Below, in pieces: positions 42,494 to 51,367 of a stretch of 57,627 nucleotides of DNA. The DNA is from an uncultured bacterium (GTDB lineage: Bacteria; Bacillota; Clostridia; UBA1381). The number at the start of each line of letters is the position of its first letter. Within the stretch, counting starts at the first letter, position 1. The stretch spans positions 1-57,627 of the forward strand of contig CAJMRL010000017.1 in the NCBI GenBank assembly GCA_905215805.1, written 5' to 3'. The notes under the pieces were generated by a model. It was not told where the DNA came from. It did no database searches and saw only the letters and a program-made list of their open reading frames with translations. Position numbers and translations under genes: made by a program.

Positions 42494-43651
42494 TCAGAGC
42501 AGGTAATTAAGAACTTTTACTTCCTTACCATGCTTGGTATAAATTCTCGGTATCCTTTTTCCTATTACACAGGCTACCTCATAATTAATTGTATCAAGCC
42601 ATTTTGCTACATCATCGATCGTTATGCCTGAATCCGAGAATATGATTACTTCGTCGCCTCTTTCTATATTATTAACATTTGTGACGTCAATCATACACTG
42701 ATCCATACAAATTCTTCCGATGATCGGTACAAGCTGACCATGAACCATCATTTTCCCTTTTTTTGAAAGCTTTCTGAGATAACCATCTGCATAACCTATT
42801 GGCACCGTTGCGATTTTGGTCGGCCCCTTGGTTATGTACTCCTTACCGTAGCTTACGCCGCGTCCGGCCTCGACTTCCTTTACAAAAGTTATCCTTGACT
42901 TCAGTGTCATTGCAGGCTTTAGATCTAACCTTGATCTATCTACTTCATCAGAAGGATACATTCCATAAAGGATAACTCCCGGTCTAACCATGTCAAGATG
43001 CATTTCCGGGTACATCATAATTCCTGCACTGTTACATATATGCTTTATAGGAATGATTATATTCTTTGTTTCAAGCTTGTTTACAACATCCATAAAGCGT
43101 TTAAACTGCAGCAATGTATAACTTCTATCATTCTCATCCGATGTTGCAAAATGCGAGAATATCCCTTCAATTTCAATATAAGGAAGCTTTGCTATTTTTG
43201 CTATCTCATCAACAATAGCGCTATTATCCTCCGTTGCCACAAAGCCTATTCTTGACATTCCGGTATCTATTTTTATATGAATTTTTGTAACTATTTCTTT
43301 TTTTTCGGCTATATATGAAATCGCCTTTGCCTGATCATAAGTAAATACATTCGGAGTTATATTAAAATTTATATAATCCTCTATATCTTCTTCCATTAAT
43401 GCACCTAAAACTAAAATCGGTACATCTACTCCTCTGCTCCTGAGCTGCTTTCCCTCCTGTAAAACTGCTACTGCAAGTCTGTCAGCACCGTTATCAAGCA
43501 AAGTACGTGTAACCTCAAGAAATCCATGACCATATGCATCTGCTTTTACTACCGCCATAATCTGCGCCGATGGATTTGTTATTTTTCTTATTTCTTTCAT
43601 GTTGTGGGCTATGGCATCAAGATCAACCTCCGCCCAAGTTCTTCTTTCCAT
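42494..43651 (-). CDS. alr: Alanine racemase
   Basis: PLP enzyme making D-alanine for peptidoglycan, 385 residues. PLP-binding Lys is in Ala-Val-Val-Lys-Ala-Asp-Ala-Tyr-Gly-His-Gly near residue 39; the second catalytic residue, Tyr, is in Gly-Val-Ser-Tyr-Gly-Lys. I chose ATG 43651 behind aaaggag, 45 bases inside a longer frame. It is followed by the antitoxin and toxin genes after 17 bases and preceded by nnr. Confidence 0.95.
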   Translation of the reverse strand: MERRTWAEVDLDAIAHNMKEIRKITNPSAQIMAVVKADAYGHGFLEVTRTLLDNGADRLAVAVLQEGKQLRSRGVDVPILVLGALMEEDIEDYINFNITPNVFTYDQAKAISYIAEKKEIVTKIHIKIDTGMSRIGFVATEDNSAIVDEIAKIAKLPYIEIEGIFSHFATSDENDRSYTLLQFKRFMDVVNKLETKNIIIPIKHICNSAGIMMYPEMHLDMVRPGVILYGMYPSDEVDRSRLDLKPAMTLKSRITFVKEVEAGRGVSYGKEYITKGPTKIATVPIGYADGYLRKLSKKGKMMVHGQLVPIIGRICMDQCMIDVTNVNNIERGDEVIIFSDSGITIDDVAKWLDTINYEVACVIGKRIPRIYTKHGKEVKVLNYLL

Positions 43652-43749
43652 TTTTAAAGCTCCTTTATTATAGCATAATACTATGATTATGTCCATCTGT
43701 AATTTATGGGATTATGTAAACCTAACCCCATAATGTATAACGCCTGTGA

Positions 43750-45264
43750 TTACAAGCGTATGGCTTCTAAGATATCTGTTGCTGTAAGCGATTCTTCTCC
43801 TGTAATTTTTGCCGCTCTATCTCCGGCTTCACCATGCAAACGAACAGCTGCGGCTGCAGCATAAGTTTCGTCTATGCCTCGAGCTGCAAGTGCAGCTACC
43901 ATTCCTGCAAGTACATCACCGCTTCCACCTGTAGCCATACCTGCATTGCCTGTAATATTAATATATTGTCTTAGATCCGGTGAAGTGACAACTGTATGAT
44001 GTCCTTTTAATATTAACGTAATTCCATATTCTTCACAAAATTCCTCCGACACCTTAAGTCTGTTTTCAGAAACATACTCTACATTGCTGCCCACGAGTCT
44101 TGCCATTTCCATTTCGTGCGGAGTAAAAATCAATGGGCATCCGCATTTTTTTACCATTTGCAAATCTTTTGCCACCGCATTTATAGCATCTGCATCAACA
44201 ATAACCGGAACATTTGAATTTTCTAAAACTTTACGCACAAGCTCAGTGACATCCGAGCTTCTTCCAAGTCCCGGTCCAATAAGGATCGAGTCGTATTTTT
44301 CCATATTGTCCAAAATATAATCTATGGCTTCTATTGATATATGTCCATCCTTTTCTGCAAGAGGTATTGTCATAGCTTCTGTTGTTTTTATCTCCAAAGC
44401 TGCACTAACACTTTTACATGAAGCTACAGTTACTATTCCGGCTCCGGCTTTCAATGCAGATGCAGAAGACATATACGCCGCTCCGCTCATACCAACTGAA
44501 CCTGCTATAATGAGTACTTTTCCGTAATTTCCTTTTTGAGAATTATTGCTTCTTTGAGCTATGCAGCTTTTTACAAGTTCATCATCAATAATATCTATTA
44601 ATATATTCTGATCATCTATTATATATTCCGGTATAGATATGTTATTCAAAATTACCTTTCCGGTATAATCCGCACCCGGAAACATTAGCATACCTATTTT
44701 CCATGCTGCAAATGTAACAGTTTTGGTAGCCTTTATACACACTCCGCATATTTCTCCGCTGTCCGCGTTTAAACCGCTCGGAATATCTACAGACAGGATA
44801 TATTTTGCGTTTTCATTTATGATAGGAATGACCTCATAACATATACCTCGTATAATACCATGTACTCCGGTCCCATAAATTGCATCTATAACTATATCTG
44901 ATGCACGAACAATATATTCTAAAAGCTCAAGATCATGCACTTCTTCTATGCTTACGCCCATATTATCTATAATATTATAATTTATTTCAGCATCTCCATG
45001 AAAATCACTTCCGCATACAAGATATACATTAGTTTCAGCACCTTTGTTAATAAGATGACGAGCTATAGCAAATCCATCTCCGCCGTTATTGCCTTTGCCG
45101 CAAAATACAGAGACTCTCTTACCTCTAAGATCTCCAAAGTCTTTTTCGAGTTCATTTACACATGCCAAAGCCGCATTCTCCATAAGCACTATACTCGGTA
45201 TTGCGCCTATATCAGATGCAGCTCTATCTATATTCCTCATTTGCTGAGCATAACAGACCTTCAT
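43750..45264 (-). CDS. nnr: Bifunctional NAD(P)HX epimerase/dehydratase
   Basis: A 504-residue repair enzyme for hydrated NAD(P)H. Residues 1-215 form the YjeF-N epimerase, with Gly-Lys-Gly-Asn-Asn-Gly-Gly-Asp-Gly-Phe near 53. Residues 225-504 form the ADP-dependent dehydratase, with Ile-Ile-Ala-Gly-Ser near 251 and the signature Gly-Gly-Ser-Gly-Asp-Val-Leu-Ala-Gly near 459. Located between the DUF6106 and alr genes in one operon. Confidence 0.95.
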   Translation of the reverse strand: MKVCYAQQMRNIDRAASDIGAIPSIVLMENAALACVNELEKDFGDLRGKRVSVFCGKGNNGGDGFAIARHLINKGAETNVYLVCGSDFHGDAEINYNIIDNMGVSIEEVHDLELLEYIVRASDIVIDAIYGTGVHGIIRGICYEVIPIINENAKYILSVDIPSGLNADSGEICGVCIKATKTVTFAAWKIGMLMFPGADYTGKVILNNISIPEYIIDDQNILIDIIDDELVKSCIAQRSNNSQKGNYGKVLIIAGSVGMSGAAYMSSASALKAGAGIVTVASCKSVSAALEIKTTEAMTIPLAEKDGHISIEAIDYILDNMEKYDSILIGPGLGRSSDVTELVRKVLENSNVPVIVDADAINAVAKDLQMVKKCGCPLIFTPHEMEMARLVGSNVEYVSENRLKVSEEFCEEYGITLILKGHHTVVTSPDLRQYINITGNAGMATGGSGDVLAGMVAALAARGIDETYAAAAAVRLHGEAGDRAAKITGEESLTATDILEAIRL

Positions 45265-45286
45265 AACATTCCATCCTACTCTTTAT

Positions 45287-45862
45287 TTAAAATCTATCTT
45301 CATATATAAATACATTTCTTGGATTAAATTTTCTTATAGCCTCGATCATCCTTGAAGTAGGCTGAAACAATACTCTGGCTGGTTTTCCTCCATGTGTGAA
45401 ATCCACAAAATATACTCCTCCGGAACTTGCATCTCCTGTTAGGTCATAAAGCTCCACCTGTTTTGCCTGATTTTTATACTGCGCATTGTGCGCATCATCG
45501 TTAATATTAGCCACGATCTCTACTTCCGCAAAATCAAAGCTTATTATACGTTTTCTTTGGCTTTTAGACATTATTTTATCTATATCAATCTCACTGTTTG
45601 TAAGAATATACTCATATTCAACATTAAATTTTTTCATAAAAAATACAGCAAAATACCACATAAATGCTATAAGAACCAATCCTATGCTAAAGGCAAACTG
45701 TGAAAAACCAGTTTGAGTAAGCGCTAAAGCCCCGGCGAAAATAAGGATTATCATCACAAATGTCAAAATAACCGCCAAAGCTATTATTCCGGCTACTCCA
45801 AGCTTTTCCTTTGTTCCTTTTGTTCTTTTCACGATATATTCCATATAAACATCATTCACCAT
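45287..45862 (-). CDS. DUF6106-like membrane protein
   Basis: A 191-residue protein with two membrane helices (about residues 22-45 and 52-73) and a cytoplasmic C-terminal domain of about 115 residues rich in beta strands, resembling DUF6106. No function is known. It lies 12 bases after rdgB and 22 bases before nnr, so it shares their operon. Confidence 0.65.
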   Translation of the reverse strand: MVNDVYMEYIVKRTKGTKEKLGVAGIIALAVILTFVMIILIFAGALALTQTGFSQFAFSIGLVLIAFMWYFAVFFMKKFNVEYEYILTNSEIDIDKIMSKSQRKRIISFDFAEVEIVANINDDAHNAQYKNQAKQVELYDLTGDASSGGVYFVDFTHGGKPARVLFQPTSRMIEAIRKFNPRNVFIYEDRF

Positions 45863-45874
45863 TACACTTACCTC

Positions 45875-46465
45875 CTACTTTTTTAATTCCTTTTCCAGCT
45901 TTTTATATAAATTTCTTAATGCTCTGCCTCTATGACTTACATTATTCTTTTCTTCACTGCTTGCTTGAGCAAAACCCTTACCAAGCTCATTACAAAAAAA
46001 GATAGGGTCATACCCAAAGCCGTTTGTTCCAATAGGCTCAGCCATTATATACCCCTCAACCTCTCCTCTTGCAGAAAGAACTCGTCCGTCAGGAAATACA
46101 AATGTTACTACAGAAACAAATTTAGCATTTCTATTCTCAATTCCTTTCATTTCTTCTAAAAGCTTGTTCATTCTATCATCATCATTTGCATCTTCACCGG
46201 CGTATCTTGCACTCAATACACCCGGACGTCCATCCAATGCGTCAACACATAAACCGCTGTCATCCGCCATTACCGGACAATCACAAAATAATGCGACCGC
46301 TTTAGCTTTTATAAGCGAATTTTCCTCAAATGTAGATCCGGTTTCTTCGATATCAACATCAATGCCGGCATCTCCTTGCGACGCTGCTTCAATCCCTAAT
46401 GGCGATAAAATCTCCATTATTTCTCTTATTTTTCCAGGATTTTTCGTTGCTGCTATAACTTTCAT
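45875..46465 (-). CDS. rdgB: XTP/dITP diphosphatase
   Basis: House-cleaning pyrophosphatase of the HAM1 family, 196 residues, removing dITP, XTP and related non-canonical nucleotides. Motifs: Ala-Thr-Lys-Asn-Pro-Gly-Lys at 5-11, Asp-Asp-Ser-Gly-Leu near 68, Gly-Phe-Gly-Tyr-Asp-Pro-Ile-Phe near 149, and Ser-His-Arg-Gly-Arg-Ala-Leu near the end. First gene of the operon that runs to the toxin. Confidence 0.96.
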   Translation of the reverse strand: MKVIAATKNPGKIREIMEILSPLGIEAASQGDAGIDVDIEETGSTFEENSLIKAKAVALFCDCPVMADDSGLCVDALDGRPGVLSARYAGEDANDDDRMNKLLEEMKGIENRNAKFVSVVTFVFPDGRVLSARGEVEGYIMAEPIGTNGFGYDPIFFCNELGKGFAQASSEEKNNVSHRGRALRNLYKKLEKELKK

Positions 46466-46510
46466 TTTCCGCTTTCCTTTCGTGCATCACACAAAATTAT
46501 ATATAAAATC

Positions 46511-46539
46511 ATTATAGCACAGAAAGGTAAAAAAAGCAA
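46511..46539 (-). promoter_or_regulatory. Sigma-A promoter of the rdgB operon
   Basis: Minus-strand TTGCTT (46534-46539), a 17-base spacer and TATAAT (46511-46516). Confidence 0.72.
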
Positions 46540-46579
46540 TATCTTTTGTTAAAAAATGCGAATACATATTATAAAAAGC

Positions 46580-46608
46580 TTGCATTATGTATTGATCTAT
46601 TATATAAT
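46580..46608 (+). promoter_or_regulatory. Sigma-A promoter of the Cys-rich mini-protein
   Basis: TTGCAT (46580-46585), a 17-base spacer and TATAAT (46603-46608), divergent from the rdgB promoter. Confidence 0.75.
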
Positions 46609-46638
46609 AAATATATTCAAAATTTAAAGGAGACAGAC

Positions 46639-46815
46639 ATGGAATCAAATTGTGAATATTGTATCTATTATAATTATGATGAAGAATTTGACGAGTATTA
46701 TTGCCAAATTGTTTCTTATCTTGATGAAGACGAAACGCGTCTTTTTTACAGTTCAAAGCACTGTAAATATTTTAGACCGGGAGATGATTATACAATAGTA
46801 AGAAAACAAATATAA
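46639..46815 (+). CDS. Small Cys-rich protein, DUF6472-like
   Basis: A 58-residue acidic cytoplasmic protein with four Cys: a Cys-x-x-Cys near residues 5-8, one in Tyr-Tyr-Cys, and one in His-Cys-Lys-Tyr-Phe. The spacing suggests a single metal site. Clostridial genomes carry similar mini-proteins (DUF6472) of unknown function. The ATG at 46639 follows aaaggag and its own promoter. Confidence 0.7.
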   Translation: MESNCEYCIYYNYDEEFDEYYCQIVSYLDEDETRLFYSSKHCKYFRPGDDYTIVRKQI

Positions 46816-46861
46816 TTTAACATTTTGACAATATATCTGTAGAAAAAATACATAAAAACTA

Positions 46862-46890
46862 TTGAATTTGCATGTATTTTTTGATATAAT
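46862..46890 (+). promoter_or_regulatory. Sigma-A promoter of the LUD gene
   Basis: TTGAAT (46862-46867), a 17-base spacer and TATAAT (46885-46890). Confidence 0.72.
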
Positions 46891-46925
46891 ACTTAATGAA
46901 AATTTATTTTAAGGAGTTGTTTTTA

Positions 46926-47570
46926 ATGGATGAAGTTCAAAAATGGGCATATAAATTGCAGGCAAAAGAAATGGTAGATATTTTAAATAAGTATAATTAT
47001 AATGCCATTTATGCTGAAACTAAGGAAGAAGCGCGGAAAATTTGCATGGATATGATCCCCGAAGGTGCAAGCGTTTGTGTCGGAGGAAGCGTTACATTAA
47101 AAGAGACAGGCATTATTGATGATATAATGTCGGGAAAATATAATTTTTACGACCGCTTTCATACGGAAAGTGTAGCTGCAATGCATGATGTTTACAGAGA
47201 AAGCTATAAAGCGGATTTTATTGTTTCCTCTTCAAATGCTGTAACGAAAGAAGGACAGCTTGTTAATATTGATTGTGTAGGTAATCGAGCAAGTCAAATT
47301 GCTTTTGGCCCCAAAAAAGCGATAATTATTATGGGCGTAAATAAAATCGTTGATACTATGGAAGACGGCATAAAAAGAGCCAAAAAAATAGCTCCGCTTA
47401 ATTCTAAACGTATAAGACACAAAACTCCATGTGCAACTGAAGATTGCTGTACTTGTTCTGAATGTACCGGACAGCCGAGAATGTGCAATTTTATAGGAAT
47501 CGTAGATGGATGTTTCCATTTTCCAAAGCGTATCACAGTAATCATGGTTCCGGAAGTTCTTGGGTATTAA
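46926..47570 (+). CDS. LUD-domain protein (LutC-like)
   Basis: A 214-residue protein of the LUD family, which includes LutB/LutC of lactate oxidation. The Val-Gly-Gly-Ser-Val-Thr-Leu-Lys-Glu-Thr-Gly core near residue 57 is typical. A Cys-rich stretch near residues 168-186 (Cys-Cys-Thr-Cys-Ser-Glu-Cys) could hold metal. The stand-alone clostridial form has no LutA/LutB partners here, so lactate oxidation should not be assumed. The start at 46926 follows aaggag. Confidence 0.82.
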   Translation: MDEVQKWAYKLQAKEMVDILNKYNYNAIYAETKEEARKICMDMIPEGASVCVGGSVTLKETGIIDDIMSGKYNFYDRFHTESVAAMHDVYRESYKADFIVSSSNAVTKEGQLVNIDCVGNRASQIAFGPKKAIIIMGVNKIVDTMEDGIKRAKKIAPLNSKRIRHKTPCATEDCCTCSECTGQPRMCNFIGIVDGCFHFPKRITVIMVPEVLGY

Positions 47571-47581
47571 GGTGAATACAT

Positions 47582-48511
47582 ATGGGAATTTTTAATTCTA
47601 ATTATTCAAAACCCGGTCCCGGAGTCGATAAAAATGCTCCCCCTAAGAAAGGTCTTAACCTTTTTTATGAAATATTTTTTCGTAAATTCTGGGACATAAT
47701 AAAATTAAATTTACTGTATGCGTTGACTCTTTTGCCTACTTTTGCTATTTTGGTGATACTTTCTGGTACTATAACCAATTCATTTTCAGAGGCATACGGA
47801 GGTATAATCGCTCAGGTTTTAGGCATGGAAGCTCCGGATATCCAAAATCCGGAATTTTCCCAGATGCTTATAATTTTTGATTTATTTTTTCGTATTACCC
47901 TGTCTATGGCGTTTATAATTTTTGTAGGCGGAGGACCAATGACTGCCGGATTTATATATATACTGAAATGTTTTATAAATGAAGTTCCTGTTTTTCTCGT
48001 CAGCGATTATTTTAAAGCGGTAAAACAGAACCTAAAGCAATCATTGCCTCTATGGATATTAGATGTGATAATCTTTTTAGGGGCGTATTATGCAGTATTA
48101 TTTTATGGAAGACTTTCACCTCCAATGATGTATTTAAAATATGTAGTATACCTTTTAATCTTTTTCTTTACTATACTTCATTTTTATATATATCATATTA
48201 TGGTGTCATATAAAATGCCATTCTATCAGCTTTACAGAAATGCGGCACTTTTTGCTATACCTTCATTTCCATTCTGTCTTTTGGCATTTGCGGCGTGTGT
48301 TTTTATTTTTGCAATATTTCCGGCAATTGCAATTACAGCTCAATCCGAAGCTCTAATGAATATATTCGGTTTTGCAACTGTTGTAGTATGGGTATTTTTT
48401 GTTTTTGGTGTATGTGGTATGATAATCGAATTTAATGCCTGCACACAAATAAAAAAATATATTAAGGAGGATCCCGGAGTTGAAGAAAAAGAGATTATTC
48501 ATAGCAGGTGA
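47582..48511 (+). CDS. YesL-like DUF624 membrane protein
   Basis: A 309-residue membrane protein with six hydrophobic helices. The opening Phe-Phe-Arg-Lys-Phe-Trp-Asp-Ile-Ile-Lys-Leu-Asn-Leu-Leu-Tyr matches DUF624 (YesL), found next to polysaccharide-use genes in Firmicutes. The function is unknown. Its end overlaps the following acetylesterase-like gene by 32 bases, so the two are translated together. Confidence 0.85.
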   Translation: MGIFNSNYSKPGPGVDKNAPPKKGLNLFYEIFFRKFWDIIKLNLLYALTLLPTFAILVILSGTITNSFSEAYGGIIAQVLGMEAPDIQNPEFSQMLIIFDLFFRITLSMAFIIFVGGGPMTAGFIYILKCFINEVPVFLVSDYFKAVKQNLKQSLPLWILDVIIFLGAYYAVLFYGRLSPPMMYLKYVVYLLIFFFTILHFYIYHIMVSYKMPFYQLYRNAALFAIPSFPFCLLAFAACVFIFAIFPAIAITAQSEALMNIFGFATVVVWVFFVFGVCGMIIEFNACTQIKKYIKEDPGVEEKEIIHSR

Positions 48512-49175
48512 TTCAACAGCTTGTCTTTATCCTCATTGCGGAGAAAAAAACAGATTTCCCCGAACCGGCTGGGGGCAGGTTGTAGGTCGTTTTTTAAATG
48601 ATGTAGAGGTTATAGATCTTGCTCTTAGCGGCAGAAGCTCTAAATCATTTAAAACCGAAGAAAACTACAAAATATTAAAAAATGAGATTCGTTCCGGAGA
48701 TTATTTAGTGATCCAATTTGGTCATAATGATGCTAAATCCGAAGATCCGTCAAGATATACGTCAGTAAATGATGGGACTTATTCAAATTCTATTATGGAG
48801 TTTGTAAATATCGCTCGCATGGTCGGTGCTAACCCTATACTTGCGACTTCTATAAGCCGAAATAAAACATCTGATCCTAAATTGGAAGAATATGTAGATG
48901 CTATACGCCTTATAGCAATAAAGAAAAATCTTCCTCTGATGGATCTTTATAAAGCAACAAATGACTATATAAACAGAGTCGGTACAGCTAAAGGATCAGA
49001 AATGTTTATGATATTAGAGCCTCATGACAAAAGGTTTATAAATGATCCGAGATTTAACGGATCTGAATTTTATAATAAATATACAATAGATAATACACAT
49101 TTAAATATTAATGGAGCATTGATTGTCGCACAATTTGCTGCAGATATGCTCACAAATATAATGAATAATATTTAA
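48480..49175 (+). CDS. Rhamnogalacturonan acetylesterase-like SGNH hydrolase
   Basis: A 231-residue SGNH/GDSL esterase that probably removes acetyl groups from pectic rhamnogalacturonan or similar sugars. Block I is Gly-Asp-Ser-Thr-Ala-Cys near residues 10-15, block II includes Ser-Gly-Arg-Ser, block III is Phe-Gly-His-Asn-Asp, and block V is Asp-Asn-Thr-His-Leu. There is no signal peptide, so it acts inside the cell, presumably on imported oligosaccharides. The start is TTG 48480 behind an aaggagg site at 48464-48470. Confidence 0.88.
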   Translation: MKKKRLFIAGDSTACLYPHCGEKNRFPRTGWGQVVGRFLNDVEVIDLALSGRSSKSFKTEENYKILKNEIRSGDYLVIQFGHNDAKSEDPSRYTSVNDGTYSNSIMEFVNIARMVGANPILATSISRNKTSDPKLEEYVDAIRLIAIKKNLPLMDLYKATNDYINRVGTAKGSEMFMILEPHDKRFINDPRFNGSEFYNKYTIDNTHLNINGALIVAQFAADMLTNIMNNI

Positions 49176-49244
49176 ATATATCAAGCGGATGCCGGTATTT
49201 GAACCGTGTCCCGTCAAGTAGACATTTACAAACAAAATTGTTGG

Positions 49245-49273
49245 ATACCGTGCCCAATTTCAGGGCACGGTAT
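49245..49273. repeat. Perfect inverted repeat, role unclear
   Basis: An 11-pair stem ataccgtgccc/gggcacggtat with a 7-base loop, about 70 bases after the acetylesterase gene and before the convergent nitroreductase gene. No T run on either side. The surrounding 49180-49350 stretch looks unlike its neighbours and may be left from an insertion, but nothing identifiable remains. Confidence 0.5.
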
Positions 49274-49354
49274 TGTATATTACGCTGCCAGGTCAGATGC
49301 GATCGTTTTTGTAAGCTCCTTTTTATTGTTCGTGTCGAGGTTTTTTTATTATAA

Positions 49355-50020
49355 TTAATTCCACCGGAAATTGCTTGTTCCCGCACCGATCTCAAAATGA
49401 TATTTGATTATACCACGGTCAAGTTTCGTGTAAAAGCCCATGCCTGCCTTTAACGTGACTTTATTTCCACTAAGCGAAAATACAAATTTTTGCTGATTCA
49501 TCGCTGTGGGAGCTAACAGTGCGGCTTCTACACCGGACTTGAACCAGTCGGGAGAATCGTTGCCAGCGTGGGTAACTTTTTCTGCCGGTTTTGATTTATG
49601 GGCTGTGCCTTGCGTAAGCCCGTAGCCAACCGCTATCACGACACATAGCTTTTCTCCGTTGTTGATTTTAAACGCTGTTTTCACCTTGCTGTATGTCATG
49701 GTCACCCAACACGTATTAAGTCCGAGCTGCTGCGCTTTAAGCACAATCTTTTCGCCGTAATACCCGCACTTTTCGTCCAAGTCATTCCCTTTTTTGCCTA
49801 TGAGGGCAATATAGTTTTTAACACCTGAGAATTTGCCGTAATGAGCCATAAGCCCGCTGAACGCTTTAGGCTCGTTCAGTATCAATTGCATATGGAGTCC
49901 GCTCTCATTATTGCATTCCTCAATAAAGCGAATCAGTTCATCCCTGACTTCACCTGTTATCGGTCGGTCGCTGTATGAGCGAACAGAGTGTCGTTCTTTC
50001 ATTGCCTGTAAAAGTTCCAT
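49355..50020 (-). CDS. Nitroreductase-family FMN protein
   Basis: A 221-residue flavin oxidoreductase. The N-terminus Arg-His-Ser-Val-Arg-Ser-Tyr is the FMN phosphate-binding signature, and Leu-Gly-Leu-Asn-Thr-Cys-Trp-Val and the Ala-Leu-Leu-Ala-Pro-Thr-Ala-Met-Asn-Gln-Gln segment are conserved. It probably reduces nitro compounds, quinones or flavin with NAD(P)H. It lies about 106 bases after an ArsR-type gene in the same direction, behind aggaggaa. Confidence 0.9.
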   Translation of the reverse strand: MELLQAMKERHSVRSYSDRPITGEVRDELIRFIEECNNESGLHMQLILNEPKAFSGLMAHYGKFSGVKNYIALIGKKGNDLDEKCGYYGEKIVLKAQQLGLNTCWVTMTYSKVKTAFKINNGEKLCVVIAVGYGLTQGTAHKSKPAEKVTHAGNDSPDWFKSGVEAALLAPTAMNQQKFVFSLSGNKVTLKAGMGFYTKLDRGIIKYHFEIGAGTSNFRWN

Positions 50021-50126
50021 TTTATACGTTCCTCCTATAACTCTATTGTCTGCGGTTCAATGGCGGGATCGTGATTGGCGCAACTAAAATACAATTCTCA
50101 TCTTCTGCACATTTGCATATGTTTTT

Positions 50127-50486
50127 TTAATCATTATCTCCACTCCTGTCCGGTACATTCTTCATAAACTCTTTTATATCGCAAAACAGTGTTATGAGGT
50201 TATTTATCTGCTCCGCTGCCGGATCAAGATAATAATAGATATATGTGCCTTCTTTTCGGCTGTTCACTATGCCGGCATCCTTCAATATCTGCATATGATG
50301 GGATACAGCCGGTCGTGACAGGTTTGTTTTTTTTGCGATGTCTATTACGCGGTCTCCTCCACATTCTCCTTGCAACATAATACATATCAAATGCTGACGT
50401 GTCTCATCGCCTATTGCAGTTAATATTTTCTGACAGGCGTTAAACTCACGTTCTAACCGTTTTACATCATCAAGAGTATTTTCCAT
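50127..50486 (-). CDS. ArsR-family transcriptional regulator
   Basis: A 119-residue winged-helix repressor. The helix-turn-helix includes Thr-Asn-Leu-Ser-Arg-Pro-Ala-Val-Ser-His-His-Met-Gln-Ile-Leu. There is no Cys-Val-Cys arsenic motif; one Cys pair is near Glu-Cys-Gly-Gly and one Cys near the C-terminus. The ATG at 50486 is favoured because ggagg lies 8 bases upstream. A 24-base palindrome directly upstream is a likely operator, so it probably represses itself and the nitroreductase gene. Confidence 0.88.
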   Translation of the reverse strand: MENTLDDVKRLEREFNACQKILTAIGDETRQHLICIMLQGECGGDRVIDIAKKTNLSRPAVSHHMQILKDAGIVNSRKEGTYIYYYLDPAAEQINNLITLFCDIKEFMKNVPDRSGDND

Positions 50487-50500
50487 TGCCATGCCCTCCA

Positions 50501-50524
50501 ATATGTTTAAGCGCTTGAACATAT
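50501..50524. promoter_or_regulatory. Probable ArsR operator palindrome
   Basis: Arms of 12 bases each around atgtttaagcgcttgaacat, with one mismatched pair, just upstream of the regulator's ribosome site. Symmetry and place fit a dimeric winged-helix repressor. Confidence 0.6.
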
Positions 50525-50847
50525 TCCTATTATAGCACTGTATCAATAAAAAAACAACATTCGTAAAGAAAATCAAGACGAATGACTGCGGAATTATCGT
50601 CCTCATTCTTGCTGACTTCAAAATGAGACTTACTGCCGATCCCTGAACCAGCCATAGTTATTCCCTCGGTGTTTTTTCAAAAACTCTTTAAACGCCTTAT
50701 AGAAATTGCTCATAGTCGGTACGGAAAAGATGATGCAAAATCAAACGCTTAAAGAAACAGTCCTTAAATACAAAAATGTGCGCCTATATATAAGGCGCAC
50801 AAAAAGTAACAATATTGTACCTATCAAATAAATAGCCTCCCTGGTCT
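50525..50847. other. Intergenic region, no supported gene
   Basis: About 320 bases between the ArsR and flavin reductase genes. A 27-codon minus-strand frame (50630-50713) is present without a ribosome site. It may be a remnant of a degraded gene. Nothing else was recognised. Confidence 0.4.
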
Positions 50848-51345
50848 TTACTTAGCTGGACGAAGCTCTGAATACCCGTTCCATGCGAATAACGCTTCTT
50901 CCGATTCATCGCCGTAGACCCGGTCAACGTTGCAGATATAGAGGTAATGATCACCGACTTCGTGATATTCTTTAAGGCTGCATACTATTGCAACGCGGCT
51001 GTGTGACGGTATCTTTATCGAACAGTCTTCAACTTCGGTAAGCTCAATATTGAATTTTTCTGCCTTGTCGGTATTGCGTCCCGTTGTGCTGCCGCAGCCC
51101 ATAACAGCGTCTGCGAGCTCTGCACCAGGGATCGTAAGAATGACTTTTTTACTGCTCCGCACCATCTCGCCGCTGTAGGATGTCTTTGCCATAGCGTATG
51201 CGATCATGTTGGGATTATACGAAAGATACGTCCACCATGACACGGTTGCAAGATTGGTTGAGCCATCCGGTTTTTCGGTGCAGACTACAGTTACGGGATT
51301 AGGTGAAGTCAGCTGCGACGCCTGAGGTAAACTTATTTTTTTCAT
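50848..51345 (-). CDS. Flavin reductase-like FMN-binding protein
   Basis: A 165-residue split-barrel flavoprotein of the flavin-reductase family. The Asn-Pro-Val-Thr-Val-Val-Cys-Thr and Ala-Thr-Val-Ser-Trp-Trp-Thr-Tyr-Leu-Ser-Tyr-Asn-Pro segments fit the FMN-binding core. It probably transfers electrons between NAD(P)H and flavin or is a structural relative such as flavoredoxin. It lies 22 bases after the flavodoxin-like gene. Confidence 0.87.
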   Translation of the reverse strand: MKKISLPQASQLTSPNPVTVVCTEKPDGSTNLATVSWWTYLSYNPNMIAYAMAKTSYSGEMVRSSKKVILTIPGAELADAVMGCGSTTGRNTDKAEKFNIELTEVEDCSIKIPSHSRVAIVCSLKEYHEVGDHYLYICNVDRVYGDESEEALFAWNGYSELRPAK

Positions 51346-51367
51346 AATAAAAACTTCCTTTCTTTTA

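Noticed and set aside
49180..49350. Possible insertion-sequence remnant, because the stretch differs in texture from its neighbours
   Set aside because: No transposase frame or terminal repeats could be identified; only the hairpin is reported.
50021..50126. Cys-containing open stretch of about 27 codons in frame after the ArsR stop
   Set aside because: No start codon with a ribosome site; a readthrough product is not supported.
50630..50713. 27-codon minus-strand frame in the gap between ArsR and flavin reductase genes
   Set aside because: No ribosome site or promoter, and too short to tell from chance; possible gene remnant only.
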